Shown piece by piece: positions 56,271 through 63,984 of a stretch of DNA of 64,000 bases. Origin of the DNA: Streptomyces sp. BHT-5-2 (GTDB lineage Bacteria; Actinomycetota; Actinomycetes; Streptomycetales; Streptomycetaceae); assembly GCF_019774615.1 (NCBI RefSeq), contig NZ_CP081496.1, positions 2,046,001-2,110,000 of the forward strand, written 5' to 3'. The notes below the pieces were generated by a model. The model was not told the DNA's origin, did not search any database, and saw nothing but the letters and a program-made list of their open reading frames with translations. Position 1 is the stretch's first letter. Every line of letters starts with the position of its first letter. The position numbers and the translations under genes are program-made.

Positions 56271-57386
56271 ATGGTGACTTCGATGACGTGCGAGGCGTAC
56301 GAGGAGCGGATGGCACGGGCCGGGCATGCCGCCGCGGCGGCCGGGCTGGCCGGGTTGATCGTCACGCCGGGGCCGGATCTGGTGTGGCTGTGCGGGTACC
56401 GGCCGACGGCCGTCACCGAGCGGCTGACGGCGCTGGTGATCGAGCCGGGCCGGGCGGGCCGGCTGCTGGTGCCCGTACTGGAGCGACCGGACGCGGAGCG
56501 GGCCGCCGGGGCCGGGGCGCTGGAGGTGGCGGGCTGGACCGATGGGTCGGATCCCTACGCCGAGCTGGGCAAGTGGCTGGTGCCACAGGGGCGTTACGGG
56601 GTGGCGGACGGGATGTGGGCGCTGCATCTGCTCGGGTTGCAGCGGTCGCTCCCGGGGGCCGGGTACGCGGCGCTGACGGAGGCACTGCCGATGCTGCGCG
56701 CGGTCAAGGACGCATACGAGGTGGAGCGGCTGGCGGCGGCGGGGGCGGCCGCGGACGCGACGTACCAGGACGTCCTGGGGGTGCGGTTCGCCGGGCGGCG
56801 GGAGTGCGACGTGGCGGCGGACCTGGCGCGGCTGTTGATCGAACACGGGCACAGCCAGGTGGACTTCACGGTCGTCGGGTCGGGGCCCAACGGGGCCGAT
56901 CCGCACCATGAGGCGGGGGAGCGGGTCATCGAGGACGGCGACATGGTCGTACTCGACTTCGGCGGGCTGAAGGACGGGTACGGGTCCGACACCACGCGGA
57001 CCGTGCACGTCGGGCAGCCGGGCGCCGAGGAGCGGACGGTGCACGAGATCGTGCGGGAGGCGCAGCAGGCGGCGTTCGAGGCGGTGCGGCCCGGTGTCGC
57101 GTGCCAGGAGATCGACCGGGTGGCGCGGCAGGTGATCAAGTCGGCGGGCTACGGCGAGTACTTCATCCACCGGACCGGGCACGGCATCGGGGTCACCACG
57201 CACGAGCCGCCCTACATGGTGGAGGGCGAGCATCTGCCGCTGGTGCCGGGGATGTGCTTCTCGATCGAGCCGGGGATCTATCTGCCGGGGCGGTTCGGGG
57301 TGCGGATCGAGGACATCGTCGTGTGCACGGAGGACGGCGGGCGGCGGCTGAACGTGACGGGGCGGGAGTTGGCGGTGGTGGGGTAG
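56271..57386 (+). CDS. M24 metallopeptidase (Xaa-Pro dipeptidase type)
   Basis: 371 residues. A creatinase-like N-terminal domain (residues 1-135) precedes the pita-bread M24 domain. The five metal ligands can be placed: Asp in VLDFGG, Asp in DGYGSDTTRT, His in HRTGHGIG, Glu in FSIEPGIYLPG and Glu in VRIEDIVVC. It should cleave Xaa-Pro dipeptides or aminoacyl-proline bonds with two Mn or Co ions. The start follows TAGATT by six bases, a leaderless mRNA. The adjacent TGGCGCC cluster may control it. Confidence 0.9.
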   Translation: MVTSMTCEAYEERMARAGHAAAAAGLAGLIVTPGPDLVWLCGYRPTAVTERLTALVIEPGRAGRLLVPVLERPDAERAAGAGALEVAGWTDGSDPYAELGKWLVPQGRYGVADGMWALHLLGLQRSLPGAGYAALTEALPMLRAVKDAYEVERLAAAGAAADATYQDVLGVRFAGRRECDVAADLARLLIEHGHSQVDFTVVGSGPNGADPHHEAGERVIEDGDMVVLDFGGLKDGYGSDTTRTVHVGQPGAEERTVHEIVREAQQAAFEAVRPGVACQEIDRVARQVIKSAGYGEYFIHRTGHGIGVTTHEPPYMVEGEHLPLVPGMCFSIEPGIYLPGRFGVRIEDIVVCTEDGGRRLNVTGRELAVVG

Positions 57387-57445
57387 GGGGTGCGCGTTCG
57401 TCGCTTCCGGTCTCCGTGGTCCGAGCCGCCACCCCGCCCCTGCTT

Positions 57446-58444
57446 CTACGGCACCAGCACCACCTTCCCCATCGTGCCGCGGGACTCCAGCGCGCGGTGG
57501 GCGGCGGCGGCCTCGGCGAGGGGGAAGCGTTGGACGGTGGGGACGAGGCGGCCGGCGGCGGCTTCGGCGAGGGCGGCGGTCTCCAGGGTGCGGAGGGGGT
57601 TGGTGCCGCCGACCCGGGCCAGCATGGGGGCGCCGAGGACGGACTCGGAGGTGATGCCGCGTTCGGCGAGTTCGGCGTCGGTGAACTCCAGCGGGCCGCC
57701 GGAGGACCAGCCGAAGACCAGGTGGCGGCCGCCGCGGGCGAGGAGGTCCACGGCGGCCCGGCCCGGGGCGCCGCCCACCGAGTCGAAGACGAGGGTGGCG
57801 CCGGGGACGCCGCGCTCGTCGAGGAAACGGCGGGCGAGGACCGGCCAGTTGTGGTCGGTGTAGTCGAGGGCGAGGTCGGCTCCCAGGTCGCGGACGTGGG
57901 CCACCTTGGCGGGGCCGCCGGCCAGGCCGAGGACCGTGGCGCCGGTGTTCTTGGCGTGCTGGACGAGGAGTGAGCCGATGCCGCCGGCGGCCGCCGGGAC
58001 GATCGCGGTGTCGTCGGCGCTGAGGGCCGCGCAGCGCAGGACGCCCAGGGTGGTGCGGCCGGTGCCGATCATGGCGACGGCCTGGGCCGCGTCCAGCCCG
58101 TCGGGGAGGGTGTGCAGCCGGTCGACGGTGGTGACGGCCAGTTCGGCGTAGCCGCCCGGGACCATGCCGAGATGGGCGACGACCGGGCGGCCCAGCCAGG
58201 CGGGGTCGGTGCCCTCGCCGACGGCGTCGACGGTGCCGGCGACCTCGCGGCCCGGCACGGTCGGGAGTTCGGGCAGTGGTGCGGGGCCGCCCTCCAGGCC
58301 CGCGCGGAGGGCGGTGTCCAGGAGGTGGACGCCCGCCGCGGCCACGGCGATACGGACCTCGCCCGGTCCCGGTGTCGGGTCGTCGAGGGTTTCGCAGACG
58401 AGGTTTTCCGCGGGACCGAAGGTGTGCAGCCGTATTGCGCGCAT
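57446..58444 (-). CDS. Zinc-binding-type dehydrogenase / quinone oxidoreductase
   Basis: 332 residues from ATG 58444, AGGAGA upstream. The MDR fold has a GroES-like N-terminal domain (VRIAVAAAGVHLLDTALRAG) and a Rossmann motif AAAGGIGSLLVQHAKNTGAT. The zinc-binding residues of alcohol dehydrogenases are not visible, so it belongs with the NADPH quinone oxidoreductases. It probably reduces quinones or enones. It converges with the M24 peptidase. Confidence 0.88.
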   Translation of the reverse strand: MRAIRLHTFGPAENLVCETLDDPTPGPGEVRIAVAAAGVHLLDTALRAGLEGGPAPLPELPTVPGREVAGTVDAVGEGTDPAWLGRPVVAHLGMVPGGYAELAVTTVDRLHTLPDGLDAAQAVAMIGTGRTTLGVLRCAALSADDTAIVPAAAGGIGSLLVQHAKNTGATVLGLAGGPAKVAHVRDLGADLALDYTDHNWPVLARRFLDERGVPGATLVFDSVGGAPGRAAVDLLARGGRHLVFGWSSGGPLEFTDAELAERGITSESVLGAPMLARVGGTNPLRTLETAALAEAAAGRLVPTVQRFPLAEAAAAHRALESRGTMGKVVLVP

Positions 58445-58592
58445 GGCGGAGCCGTCTCCTCTGAGGAGGCCCGGCGGGGCGGTCGCCAATGGAGGGCGAC
58501 CGCCCCGTCGGTGGGATGGGTCAACTGCCGCCACTCTCGTACCTCAAGTTGGATTGAGGTCAACTGGGTGGTGGTGCGGGTGCGTTGTCGGG

Positions 58593-59810
58593 TCAGCGGA
58601 CTCGGGCGGTGGTGCCGGCGGTGCCGGTGGTCCCGGTGGTCGTCGTGCGGTGCGGGGCCGTGCAGGGGTGGCGGCCGGTGCCCAGGGCGAGCGAGACCGC
58701 CTCCAGGGCGCTGGTGAAGGACACCTCGCACAGCACCCCCGGGGCCGCGACCTGGTCGCCCGCCAGGTAGACGCCGTCGCCGCGGTCGATCGCCGGGCGG
58801 TCGCGCCAGCACGTGCCCGGCAGGTCCACCGCTCCCGAGCGGCCGTTGGAGAGCGAGGTGCGGCGCCAGGTGGTGCGCTCGCGCCAGTCGCGGAAACCGG
58901 CGTCCAGCAGGCGTTCGGCGCGGGCCACGCCGTCGTCGCGGGTCTCGTCCGGGCCGATGCCGACCTGGCCCTGGAGGAGCTGTTCGCCGCGCGGGGCCAG
59001 GCCCGGGTCGGGGCCGGTGAACCGCTCGATCCAACCGGGGAAGTCCAGCCCGGAGAGCGCGAACGGGTCGCCGCGCCGGGTCCGTACGGCGAGGTCGAGC
59101 AGCACCGTGCGGGCGCCGGTCCAGCGGAGCCGGTCGTCTCCGAGGAGGGCCCGGGCGGAGTCCAGATGGGTGGCGACGACGACCGGGCGGTCCTCCGGGA
59201 GGGCGTCGACGCGGGCCCCGGTCTCGATGCGTACGCCCAGGTCACGGGCGTGTTGCGCCATCCGCTCGATGAGCTTGCCCCAGCCGCCGGCGAGGTAGCG
59301 GGCCTCCGGCGGCAGGGCGGTGGTGCGGCGCAGCCGTTCCTGGACGAAGGCGGCGGAGAGGCTGCCGGGGTCGTGGTGGAAGGTGGCGACGCCGACGAAG
59401 TGGGCCGCGGCGCGGACGGTGGCCTCACCGGCGTGGGTGCGTGCCCAGGTGAGGAAGTCCTGGTCGACAGGTGCGTCGCGGTGGGCGCGCAGCTTCAGGA
59501 TGCCGAGCCCGGGCTGCCGGTGCAGGGTGCCGCGGTGGAAGAAGCGCAGCCGGGCGGCGTCCCGGAGGGGCAGTGGGGCGAGCGGTTCGAGCAGGCCGCG
59601 CTGCCGGAGCCAGGGCCAGTGCGGGCCGCGGTTGTAGAGGGCGTGCGGGCCTTCGTTGGTGAGGTAGGGGCCGTCGGCGGTGCGGGCGCGGCCGCCGAGC
59701 GTGCGGTGGGCCTCGTGGAGGGTGACGGCGGCACCGGCCTCGGCGGCGGAGATGGCCGCGGTCAGGCCGGCGAAACCGCCTCCGACGACGGTGAGCGGGC
59801 GGCGGGTCAT
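58593..59810 (-). CDS. FAD-dependent amine-oxidase-like oxidoreductase
   Basis: 405 residues from ATG 59810 with GGAG upstream. The Rossmann FAD motif VVGGGFAGLTAAISAAEAGA is followed by LHEAHRTLGGRARTADGPYL, the pattern of phytoene desaturase and amine oxidase relatives. A conserved C-terminal FAD-binding segment (GVYLAGDQVAAPGVLCEVSF) completes the fold. It likely oxidises a carotenoid-like or amine substrate. A low-complexity Thr-rich tail (TTTTGTTGTAGTTARV) ends the protein. The upstream gap has a 20-bp-period repeat. Confidence 0.85.
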   Translation of the reverse strand: MTRRPLTVVGGGFAGLTAAISAAEAGAAVTLHEAHRTLGGRARTADGPYLTNEGPHALYNRGPHWPWLRQRGLLEPLAPLPLRDAARLRFFHRGTLHRQPGLGILKLRAHRDAPVDQDFLTWARTHAGEATVRAAAHFVGVATFHHDPGSLSAAFVQERLRRTTALPPEARYLAGGWGKLIERMAQHARDLGVRIETGARVDALPEDRPVVVATHLDSARALLGDDRLRWTGARTVLLDLAVRTRRGDPFALSGLDFPGWIERFTGPDPGLAPRGEQLLQGQVGIGPDETRDDGVARAERLLDAGFRDWRERTTWRRTSLSNGRSGAVDLPGTCWRDRPAIDRGDGVYLAGDQVAAPGVLCEVSFTSALEAVSLALGTGRHPCTAPHRTTTTGTTGTAGTTARVR

Positions 59811-59820
59811 GGCGGCTCCT

Positions 59821-59885
59821 TCGGTGGTTCGGGTCGTGTTCGGTGGTTCAGGTCGTCTTCGACGGTTCGGGGTCGTGTTCGGCGG
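59821..59885. repeat. Three ~20-bp repeats upstream of the FAD gene
   Basis: On the minus strand the units CGAACACGACCCCGAACCGT, CGAAGACGACCTGAACCACC and CGAACACGACCCGAACCACC lie 19-20 bp apart, directly upstream of the ribosome site. Helical phasing suggests a regulator site or a slipped duplication. Confidence 0.65.
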
Positions 59886-60051
59886 TCCGGAGCGCGCGGC
59901 CGTGGGGGCGGGCGCTCGTCGATGGGACGGATGGGGGTGCCCGGGATGTGACATGGCGCCGCGGGAGGGGGTGTTTCCGCAGGTCAGATGGGGTTTCAAG
60001 GGGGATTGTCAGTGGGGTGGTTCAGGATGGGTGGTGGGCGTGGAGCGGTCC

Positions 60052-60097
60052 GCGGAATGCGGAATGCGGAATGCGGAATGCGGAATGCGGAGTGCGG
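60052..60097. repeat. Tandem heptamer (GCGGAAT)n
   Basis: Five perfect GCGGAAT units (60052-60086) and a sixth GCGGAGT (60087-60093), then GCGG. The heptamer does not fit codon phase and would change frame if its number varied. It lies about 75 bp before the pentapeptide-protein start. Confidence 0.9.
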
Positions 60098-60166
60098 GCC
60101 GAGCCGGCCCGCGGCGGCAGGGAGCAGACCGGGCCCGGGGTCCGGTACGGACGAGAGGCGGTGCGC

Positions 60167-60835
60167 GTGGCAGGGCGCGGGCAGGAGACGGTGCGGGCGG
60201 TGCGGCGGCCGGAGGTGCGGCTGCCGGAGCTGCGGACGTACGACGGCGGGGAGCTGGTGCCCGAAGGGGACTACGACGGCCTGGAGTTCACCGACGCGGA
60301 CTGGGCCGGGCAGTCGGCGCGCGGCGCCCAGTTCATGGACTGTGCGGTGCGGCGGTGCGCGCTGGACGAGACGGTGCTGAGCCGGGCGCGGATCATCGAC
60401 AGCGTGCTGACCGGGGTGCGCGGGGTGGGGACGGATCTGTCGCAGGCGTCGTTGCGCGATGTGGAGGTGGTGGACGCCCGACTGGGTGGGATACAGCTCC
60501 ACGGTGCGGTGCTGGAGCGGGTGGTGGTGCGCGGCGGGAAGATCGACTTCGCCAATCTGCGCAAGGCCAGGCTGCGGGACGTCGCCTTCGAGGGATGCGT
60601 GCTGGTCGAGGCGGATTTCGGGGGCGCGCAGCTGGAGCGGGTGTCGTTCGAGGACTGCACCCTGGCCCGGGTGGACTTCTCGGCGGCGCGGATGAAGGAC
60701 GTCGATCTGCGCGGGGTCGCCGCGCTGCAGATCGCCCGGGGCATCGATTCCCTGGGCGGCGCCGTGATCAGCATGGCCCAACTCATGGATCTGGCACCGG
60801 CGTTCGCTGCCCAGGTGGGCGTGCGGGTGGAGTGA
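60167..60835 (+). CDS. Pentapeptide-repeat protein
   Basis: 222 residues from GTG 60167 with GAGAGGCG upstream; GTG 60161 is an alternative. The A(D/N)LxX repeat rhythm is visible in FTDADWAGQSARGAQFMDCA, GTDLSQASLRDVEVVDARLG and VEADFGGAQLERVSFEDCTL, forming a right-handed beta-helix that can mimic DNA. Some relatives protect gyrase from quinolones. No signal peptide. The open frame extends upstream through the heptamer repeat, but those residues are not protein-like. Function in this strain is unknown. Confidence 0.85.
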   Translation: MAGRGQETVRAVRRPEVRLPELRTYDGGELVPEGDYDGLEFTDADWAGQSARGAQFMDCAVRRCALDETVLSRARIIDSVLTGVRGVGTDLSQASLRDVEVVDARLGGIQLHGAVLERVVVRGGKIDFANLRKARLRDVAFEGCVLVEADFGGAQLERVSFEDCTLARVDFSAARMKDVDLRGVAALQIARGIDSLGGAVISMAQLMDLAPAFAAQVGVRVE

Positions 60836-60845
60836 CGCGGACGAC

Positions 60846-60965
60846 CGAGCGGAAGGCGAAAGGGGAGAAGGGGAACGAGGAGAAGGGGGACGAGGAGGAG
60901 CAGAAGCAGGAGGGGGAGGAGAAGGGGATGGGGATGGGGATGGGGATGGGGATGGGGATGGGGAT
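60846..60965 (+). repeat. Polypurine tract ending in a (GGGGAT)7 hexamer
   Basis: After the pentapeptide stop the plus strand is almost all purine for about 120 bp; it ends in seven perfect GGGGAT units (60924-60965). Runs of four G at six-base spacing could form G-quadruplexes in the plus strand. It abuts the 3' end of the gene at 60969 on the minus strand. Confidence 0.9.
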
Positions 60966-60968
60966 GGC

Positions 60969-61466
60969 TCAGATACGGGGGAAGCGGGCCTGGAGTGCCC
61001 AGATGGTGGGGTTGTCGGCGAGGCCCTCGTGCATATCGGCGAGGTCGGCGACCAGGTCGTGCAGGAAGTCGCGGGCCTCACGGCGCAGCGCGGCGTGATT
61101 GAAGGTGAGGGGGGCGTCCTCGGCCGGCATCCAGTCGGCGGCGACGTCGACCCAGCCGAAGCGCCGCTCGAAGAGCATCCGGTCGGTGGACTCGGTGAAG
61201 TCCAGCTCGGCATGGATCGGACGGGCGGAGCGGCTGCCGCGGGGGTCGGTGTCGAGCCGCTCGACGATGTCGCACAGCGCCCAGGCGAAGTCGAGCACCG
61301 GTACCCATCCCCAGGCTGTGGAAAGCTCGCGATCGGTCTCGGTGTCCGCGATGTAGACGTCGCCGCAGAAGAGGTCGTGGCGCAGGGCGTGCGCGTCCGC
61401 GGTCCGGTAGTCCGTCTGCGGAGGGTCCGGGAAGCGGCGGGACAGGGAATAGCCGAGGTCGATCAC
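60969..61466 (-). CDS. Hypothetical protein, 165 aa
   Basis: GTG 61466 is chosen because the residues (VIDLGYSLSRRFPDPPQTDY) become protein-like there. The body is acidic and aromatic (TAWGWVPVLDFAWALCDIVE, then FTESTDRMLFERRFGWVDVA). No known domain or motif is recognised; the segment near HHALRR-like DFLHDLVADLADMHEG is helical. It is conserved-looking, so I consider it real. It lies between the pentapeptide gene (converging) and map. Confidence 0.65.
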   Translation of the reverse strand: MIDLGYSLSRRFPDPPQTDYRTADAHALRHDLFCGDVYIADTETDRELSTAWGWVPVLDFAWALCDIVERLDTDPRGSRSARPIHAELDFTESTDRMLFERRFGWVDVAADWMPAEDAPLTFNHAALRREARDFLHDLVADLADMHEGLADNPTIWALQARFPRI

Positions 61467-61540
61467 GCCTTGATGGTGCCACGCGCGGCGGCATGCGGGG
61501 GCGGGCGGGGCTCGCGGCCCGTCGCCCCGCCCCTCGCCTT

Positions 61541-61574
61541 GCCCTGCCCCTGGTCGTGCCCTGCCCCTGGTCGT
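61541..61574. repeat. Two tandem 17-bp units
   Basis: GCCCTGCCCCTGGTCGT is repeated at 61541 and 61558. It lies in the GC-rich gap before map; a third degenerate unit follows at about 61597. Confidence 0.8.
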
Positions 61575-61613
61575 GCCCCGGCGTTTGCCGTGCCCTGCCC
61601 CCACCGTGCCCCG

Positions 61614-62381
61614 CTAAGGCAGGGTGAGCACCCGCGGCCCGTCGTTCGTCACCGCGACGGTGTGCTCGAAGTGGGCCGCGCGGCTGCCGTCGATGGTGCG
61701 CAGGGTCCAGCCGTCGGCGTCCGCGGTGTAGTGGTCGTCGCCGCCGGCCAGGAACATCGGCTCGATGGCTATGACCAGGCCGTGGCGGAGTGGGTAACCG
61801 CGGCCCGGCCGGCCCTCGTTGGGGACCGGCGGGTCCTCGTGCATCGCCCGGCCGATGCCGTGGCCGCCGAAGTCCTCGGGGATGCCGTAGCCGGCCGCGC
61901 GGCCGATGCTGCCGATGGCGTGCGAGACGTCGCCCATTCGGGCGCCGACGACGGCGGCCGCGATGCCCGCCTCCAGGGCCCGCAGGGTGGTCTCCTTCAG
62001 CCGGCGGTCCCCGGGGTGCTCGGTGCCGACGCTGAAGCTGGTGGCCGCGTCCCCGGCCCAGCCGTCGACGACCGCGCCGCAGTCGATGCTCACCAGGTCG
62101 CCGTCGCGCAGTCGGTAGCCGTTCGGGATGCCGTGCACGATCGCGTCGTTGACGGAGGCGCAGAGCACCGCGGGGAAGGGGGTGGGGGCGAAGGACGGGC
62201 GGTAGCCGAGGAACGGCGAGGTGGCACCGGCCTCGTCCAGCACCGTGCGCGCGGCCTCGTCCAGCTCGGTCAGCCGCACCCCGGGGGCGGCCGCGGCGCG
62301 GGCCGCGGCCAGGGCGTCCGCGACCACCCGGCCCGCCACTCGCATCGCGTCCAGCGCCGCGTCGGTCTTGATCTCCACCAT
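61614..62381 (-). CDS. map: Type I methionine aminopeptidase
   Basis: 255 residues from ATG 62381. Substrate and metal ligands of M24A are clear: [12 protein letters not shown] (His), [19 protein letters not shown] (two Asp), [14 protein letters not shown] (His) and [10 protein letters not shown] with [10 protein letters not shown] (Glu). It removes the N-terminal Met from new proteins using a metal pair. The genome may have another map; this copy sits beside an XRE regulator with a patterned operator, so it may be specialised. An N-terminal zinc-finger extension is absent. Confidence 0.92.
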   Translation of the reverse strand: MVEIKTDAALDAMRVAGRVVADALAAARAAAAPGVRLTELDEAARTVLDEAGATSPFLGYRPSFAPTPFPAVLCASVNDAIVHGIPNGYRLRDGDLVSIDCGAVVDGWAGDAATSFSVGTEHPGDRRLKETTLRALEAGIAAAVVGARMGDVSHAIGSIGRAAGYGIPEDFGGHGIGRAMHEDPPVPNEGRPGRGYPLRHGLVIAIEPMFLAGGDDHYTADADGWTLRTIDGSRAAHFEHTVAVTNDGPRVLTLP

Positions 62382-62478
62382 TGGATACGCCTCCCCATTT
62401 TCCGTTCCGCGTCACGCCGCCCGGTGTGCGCCGCAGTGTGCGCCGGGCGGCCAGGCGGGCCGGTATCCGCTTCCTTGG

Positions 62479-62514
62479 ACCGGTATTTCTTTACCGGTAT
62501 TTCTTTACCGGTAT
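62479..62514 (+). promoter_or_regulatory. Three 14-bp-phased ACCGGTAT repeats
   Basis: ACCGGTAT at 62479, 62493 and 62507, each 14 bp apart, with the linker TTCTTT; the core ACCGGT is itself palindromic. They lie between map and the XRE gene. The last two overlap the -35 to -10 spacer of the XRE promoter (TAGTAT at 62515-62520, seven bases before its ATG), so they are likely operators of that regulator. Confidence 0.7.
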
Positions 62515-62527
62515 TAGTATCACGGGC

Positions 62528-62914
62528 ATGGTGCGGACTCCACTGACCCCCTGGGAACGCGAACGCGGCGAGCGGCTGGGTGCGTTGCTGCGCGCGGCGC
62601 GCGGCGCGCGGAGTATGGTCGAGGTCGCCGCGGCGGCCGGACTGTCCGCGGAGACGTTGCGCAAGATCGAGACCGGCCGGGCGCCGACCCCGGCGTTCTT
62701 CACCGTCGCCGCGCTCGCCGGGACGCTCGGACTGTCGCTGGAAGAGGTCGTCATCCAGGCCACGCCCCCGGACGCGGCACCGGACGACGCCCGGCGCGCC
62801 GCACACACCGCCCACCCGGCACGCGCCGAACATCCACCACGCACCGAACACCCACCACGCACCGAACACCCACCGCGCGCGGCCCGCACCTCGCGCAGCA
62901 GCGCAGCCGCCTGA
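62528..62914 (+). CDS. XRE-type regulator with Pro-rich repeat tail
   Basis: 128 residues. The HTH domain covers about residues 15-75 (LGALLRAARGARSMVEVAAA, then GLSAETLRKIETGRAPTPAF). The tail is a low-complexity repeat of EHPPRT made of 18-bp units at 62828-62870. It diverges from map across a 146-bp region with phased ACCGGTAT sites. It may control map and itself. The start follows TAGTAT by seven bases, so the mRNA is leaderless. Confidence 0.8.
   Translation: MVRTPLTPWERERGERLGALLRAARGARSMVEVAAAAGLSAETLRKIETGRAPTPAFFTVAALAGTLGLSLEEVVIQATPPDAAPDDARRAAHTAHPARAEHPPRTEHPPRTEHPPRAARTSRSSAAA
62828..62870 (+). repeat. In-frame 18-bp tandem repeat in the XRE tail
   Basis: GAACA(C/T)CCACCACGCACC is repeated at 62828 and 62846, followed by a partial third unit, encoding EHPPRT each time. 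Being a multiple of three, length changes would keep the frame. Confidence 0.85.
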
Positions 62915-63016
62915 GGCGGCCGGAGCCGACCGGGCCGGTGGCCGCAAGCTCATCGACCGCCGGCCGCCACCCCCGCCCACACCCCCCCACACCCACCCAC
63001 TCCCCCGAACACGCCA

Positions 63017-63046
63017 AGAGCCGGCCCCCTCCCGGAGACCGGCTCT
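63017..63046. terminator. Hairpin between XRE and terD
   Basis: AGAGCCGG (63017-63024) pairs with CCGGCTCT (63039-63046), between two convergent genes; likely works in both directions. Confidence 0.6.
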
Positions 63047-63109
63047 CGTTGCCGGGCGTGCCCGGCCGTGGTGATGGTGGCGCCGCCCCACGGCGGCGCG
63101 CGTCGTGTC

Positions 63110-63685
63110 TCAGACGCTGACGCCGAAGTCCTGCGCGATGCCCCGCAGGCCGGAGGCGTAACCCTGGCCCACGGCGCGGAACTTCCACTCCGTGCCATTG
63201 CGGTACAGCTCGCCGAAGACCATGGCGGTCTCGGTGGCGGCGTCCTCGCTGAGGTCGTAGCGCGCGATCTCGGCGCCGCCGGCCTGGTTGACGATGCGGA
63301 TGAAGGCGTTCCGCACCTGGCCGAAGTTCTGGCCGCGGTTCTCGGCGTCGTAGATGGAGACCGGGAAGACGATCTTGTCGATCTCGGGCGGCAGCGCGCC
63401 GAGGTTGACGTTGATGCTCTCGTCGTCGCCGTCGCCCTGGCCGGTGGTGTTGTCGCCGGCGTGGACGATGGACTGGTCCGGCGTCGACTTGTTGTTGAAG
63501 AAGACGAAGTGCTGGTCGGAGTGGACCTTGCCGGTCGCGTTGACCGCGATGGCGCTGGCGTCGAGGTCGAAGTCCGTGCCCGTGGTCGTGCGGACGTCCC
63601 AGCCGAGGCCGACCGTGACGGCGGTCAGGCCCGGTGCCTCCTTGGTGAGCGAGACGTTGCCGCCCTTGGACAGGCTTACAGCCAT
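63110..63685 (-). CDS. TerD family calcium-binding stress protein
   Basis: 191 residues from ATG 63685 (MAVSLSKGGNVSLTKEAPGL). The TerD domain shows VGLGWDVRTTTGTDFDLDAS and the calcium-site acidic stretch GDGDDESINVNL. TerD proteins of Streptomyces affect morphological differentiation and calcium signalling, and originate from tellurite-resistance operons. A good ribosome site (GGAAAGGGA) lies upstream. It ends near the hairpin at 63017. A 23-bp-period direct repeat lies upstream. Confidence 0.9.
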   Translation of the reverse strand: MAVSLSKGGNVSLTKEAPGLTAVTVGLGWDVRTTTGTDFDLDASAIAVNATGKVHSDQHFVFFNNKSTPDQSIVHAGDNTTGQGDGDDESINVNLGALPPEIDKIVFPVSIYDAENRGQNFGQVRNAFIRIVNQAGGAEIARYDLSEDAATETAMVFGELYRNGTEWKFRAVGQGYASGLRGIAQDFGVSV

Positions 63686-63857
63686 GGGAAGTCCCTTTCC
63701 TCGTCGAGTCGCGCCGACCTGGGGCCGGTGGTGCCGCTGACGCCACCGATGTCGGTGGTGTCGGTGATGCCGCGGCGGTCCGCCCGGAGCGGAGCCGCCG
63801 TCACCCATCTCAACGCCCCGGGACGACCGGGTGGTTCCAGCCCGCTTTACTTTCTTT

Positions 63858-63902
63858 GCCCGATTCTGATGGCGCGCCACGCCCGATTCTGTTGGCGCGC
63901 CA
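63858..63902. repeat. Two 22-bp direct repeats upstream of terD
   Basis: GCCCGATTCTGATGGCGCGC-CA at 63858-63879 and GCCCGATTCTGTTGGCGCGC-CA at 63881-63902 differ at one base and each ends in the palindrome TGGCGCGCCA. They lie 173-217 bp before the terD start, a candidate regulatory site. Confidence 0.75.
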
Positions 63903-63984
63903 TGCCCGCTCCCGAGGGCCGCGGCCCGCTCCGGCCGGGAAAACCGAGGTGACGGGCGGCCGCCGGCGCGGGATCATGGGGGCA

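Noticed and set aside
60052..60097. CRISPR-like array
   Set aside because: The 7-bp units follow directly without spacers; it is a simple tandem repeat.
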